Source of the DNA: Streptomyces sp. TSRI0107
Lineage (GTDB): Bacteria; Actinomycetota; Actinomycetes; Streptomycetales; Streptomycetaceae
Assembly (NCBI RefSeq): GCF_001905845.1
Contig: NZ_LIVZ01000004.1
Location: 310,001 to 374,000 of the forward strand
Direction: 5' to 3'
Length of the DNA stretch: 64,000 bases
The notes beneath the pieces are model-generated. The model made no database searches. It was not told where the DNA came from and saw only the letters and a list, made by a program, of their open reading frames with translations. The translations under genes were made by a program, and so were the position numbers. Positions 63,264 through 64,000 of this stretch are shown in pieces. The first letter of the stretch is position 1. Each line of letters starts with the position of its first letter.

Positions 63264-64000
63264 TCACGCGCTCACCTCCCGGCACGCCCGGTAGAAATCG
63301 GTCCAGCCGTCGCGTTCGCGCACCACCGCCTCCAGGTACTCCTGCCAGACGACCCGGTCGGCCGCCGGGTCGCGGACCACGGCGCCGAGGATGCCCGCGG
63401 CGACGTCGCCCGGCCGCAGCACGCCGTCGCCGAAGTGGGCGGCGAGAGCGAGGCCGTTGGTGACGACGGAGATCGCCTCGGCGGTGGACAGGGTGCCGCT
63501 GGGCGACTTCACCTTCGTCCGGCCGTCGGCGGTGACCCCGTCGCGCAGTTCGCGGAAGACGGTCACGACCCGGCGGATCTCGTCGATGCCGTCGGGCACG
63601 GCCGGCAGGTCGAGGGAGCGGCCGATCTGGCCGACGCGCCGCGAGACGATGTCGACCTCCGCCTCGACGCTCTCCGGCAGCGGCAGCACCACCGTGTTGA
63701 AGCGGCGGCGCAGCGCGCTGGACAGGTCGTTGACCCCGCGGTCGCGGTCGTTGGCCGTGGCGATCAGGTTGAAGCCGCGGACCGCCTGCACCTCCTGGCC
63801 CAGTTCCGGTATCGGCAGCGTCTTCTCCGACAGGATGGTGATCAGCGTGTCCTGCACGTCGGCCGGGATACGGGTCAGTTCCTCGACGCGGACCGTCATC
63901 CCCTCGGCCATGGCCCGCATGACGGGGCTCGGCACCAGCGCGTCCCTGCTCGGGCCGTGGGCGAGCAGCTGCGCGTAGTTCCAGCCGTAGCGGATCGCCT
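63264..64000 (-). CDS. MoxR-family AAA+ ATPase (5' end cut by window edge)
   Basis: The C-terminal 245 residues of a MoxR-type ATPase; Walker A lies beyond the right edge. The reading frame enters at AIRYGWNYAQLLAHGPSRDA. VRVEELTRIPADVQDTLITIL is the Walker B/arginine region, NLIATANDRDRGVNDLSSALRRRFN contains sensor 1 and the arginine finger, and a helical lid follows. MoxR ATPases act as chaperones with vWA proteins, and here the vWA partner is two genes downstream. The stop TGA overlaps a GTG that opens a 30-codon frame reaching into the next gene. Confidence 0.88.
   Translation of the reverse strand, partial: AIRYGWNYAQLLAHGPSRDALVPSPVMRAMAEGMTVRVEELTRIPADVQDTLITILSEKTLPIPELGQEVQAVRGFNLIATANDRDRGVNDLSSALRRRFNTVVLPLPESVEAEVDIVSRRVGQIGRSLDLPAVPDGIDEIRRVVTVFRELRDGVTADGRTKVKSPSGTLSTAEAISVVTNGLALAAHFGDGVLRPGDVAAGILGAVVRDPAADRVVWQEYLEAVVRERDGWTDFYRACREVSA

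Noticed and set aside
63215..63265. CRISPR-like short repeats (CCGTTGCCG)
   Set aside because: These are overlapping Asn/Gly codon repeats without spacers of constant length.

Overview
The window is chromosomal DNA from a Streptomyces, or a very close relative. It has very high GC, many GTG and some TTG starts, and tightly overlapped operons of the GTGA/ATGA type. Leucine TTA codons are essentially absent. From memory, the gene order sdhCDAB - dacA - dprE-like genes - trpS - glyA - mdh - folD - purHN - sucCD matches the region around SCO4808-SCO4866 of S. coelicolor. No prophage, plasmid, CRISPR array, tRNA or rRNA was seen. Apart from two small palindromic elements the DNA looks like core chromosome.

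Left part (1-21.8 kb). An ECF sigma factor is cut by the left edge. It is followed by a secreted PGRP-type amidase flanked by two paralogous small genes, two genes of unknown function, a GH20 hexosaminidase and a divergent OHCU-decarboxylase-like gene. The succinate dehydrogenase operon sdhCDAB comes next and ends in a strong terminator. A small membrane protein and a DCC thiol-disulfide protein are read from a promoter bracketed by two identical palindromes, which are probably the operators of the TetR gene just downstream. An RsbW-like kinase, a metallophosphoesterase, a small membrane protein and a D-Ala-D-Ala carboxypeptidase follow. A divergent locus then encodes what looks like the whole decaprenylphosphoryl-arabinose route (UbiA-type transferase, PAP2 phosphatase, DprE1, DprE2) plus GtrA and YihY membrane proteins.

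Middle (21.8-47.2 kb). This part holds a 2'-5' RNA ligase family protein, trpS, glyA behind a ZTP riboswitch, rocD, a YgiB/YgiC-like lipoprotein/ATP-grasp pair, and a MocR regulator divergent from two CMD proteins and a PEP-mutase family enzyme. A five-gene leftward operon makes and imports glycine betaine (aldehyde dehydrogenase, choline oxidase-like enzyme, ATPase, fused double permease, binding lipoprotein). Then come mdh, an XRE/DUF2690 membrane protein, a DUF3017 protein with folD, and an FHA-like protein translationally coupled to a protein kinase whose extracellular end looks like a lytic transglycosylase.

Right part (47.2-64 kb). The actinobacterial block purN-purH, PerM-like membrane protein and sucCD is interrupted by a gene joining an XRE helix-turn-helix to a sigma-factor-like core and a membrane anchor. 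That gene holds the only in-frame TTA (bldA) codon found. Two secreted low-complexity proteins follow, one built of 11-residue repeats and followed by an array of perfect hairpins. The window closes with a vWA - DUF5682 - MoxR AAA+ operon cut by the right edge.

Two related 160- and 184-bp palindromic MITE-like elements sit between convergent gene pairs. At each one, the stop codon of a neighbouring gene is formed exactly at the element border.
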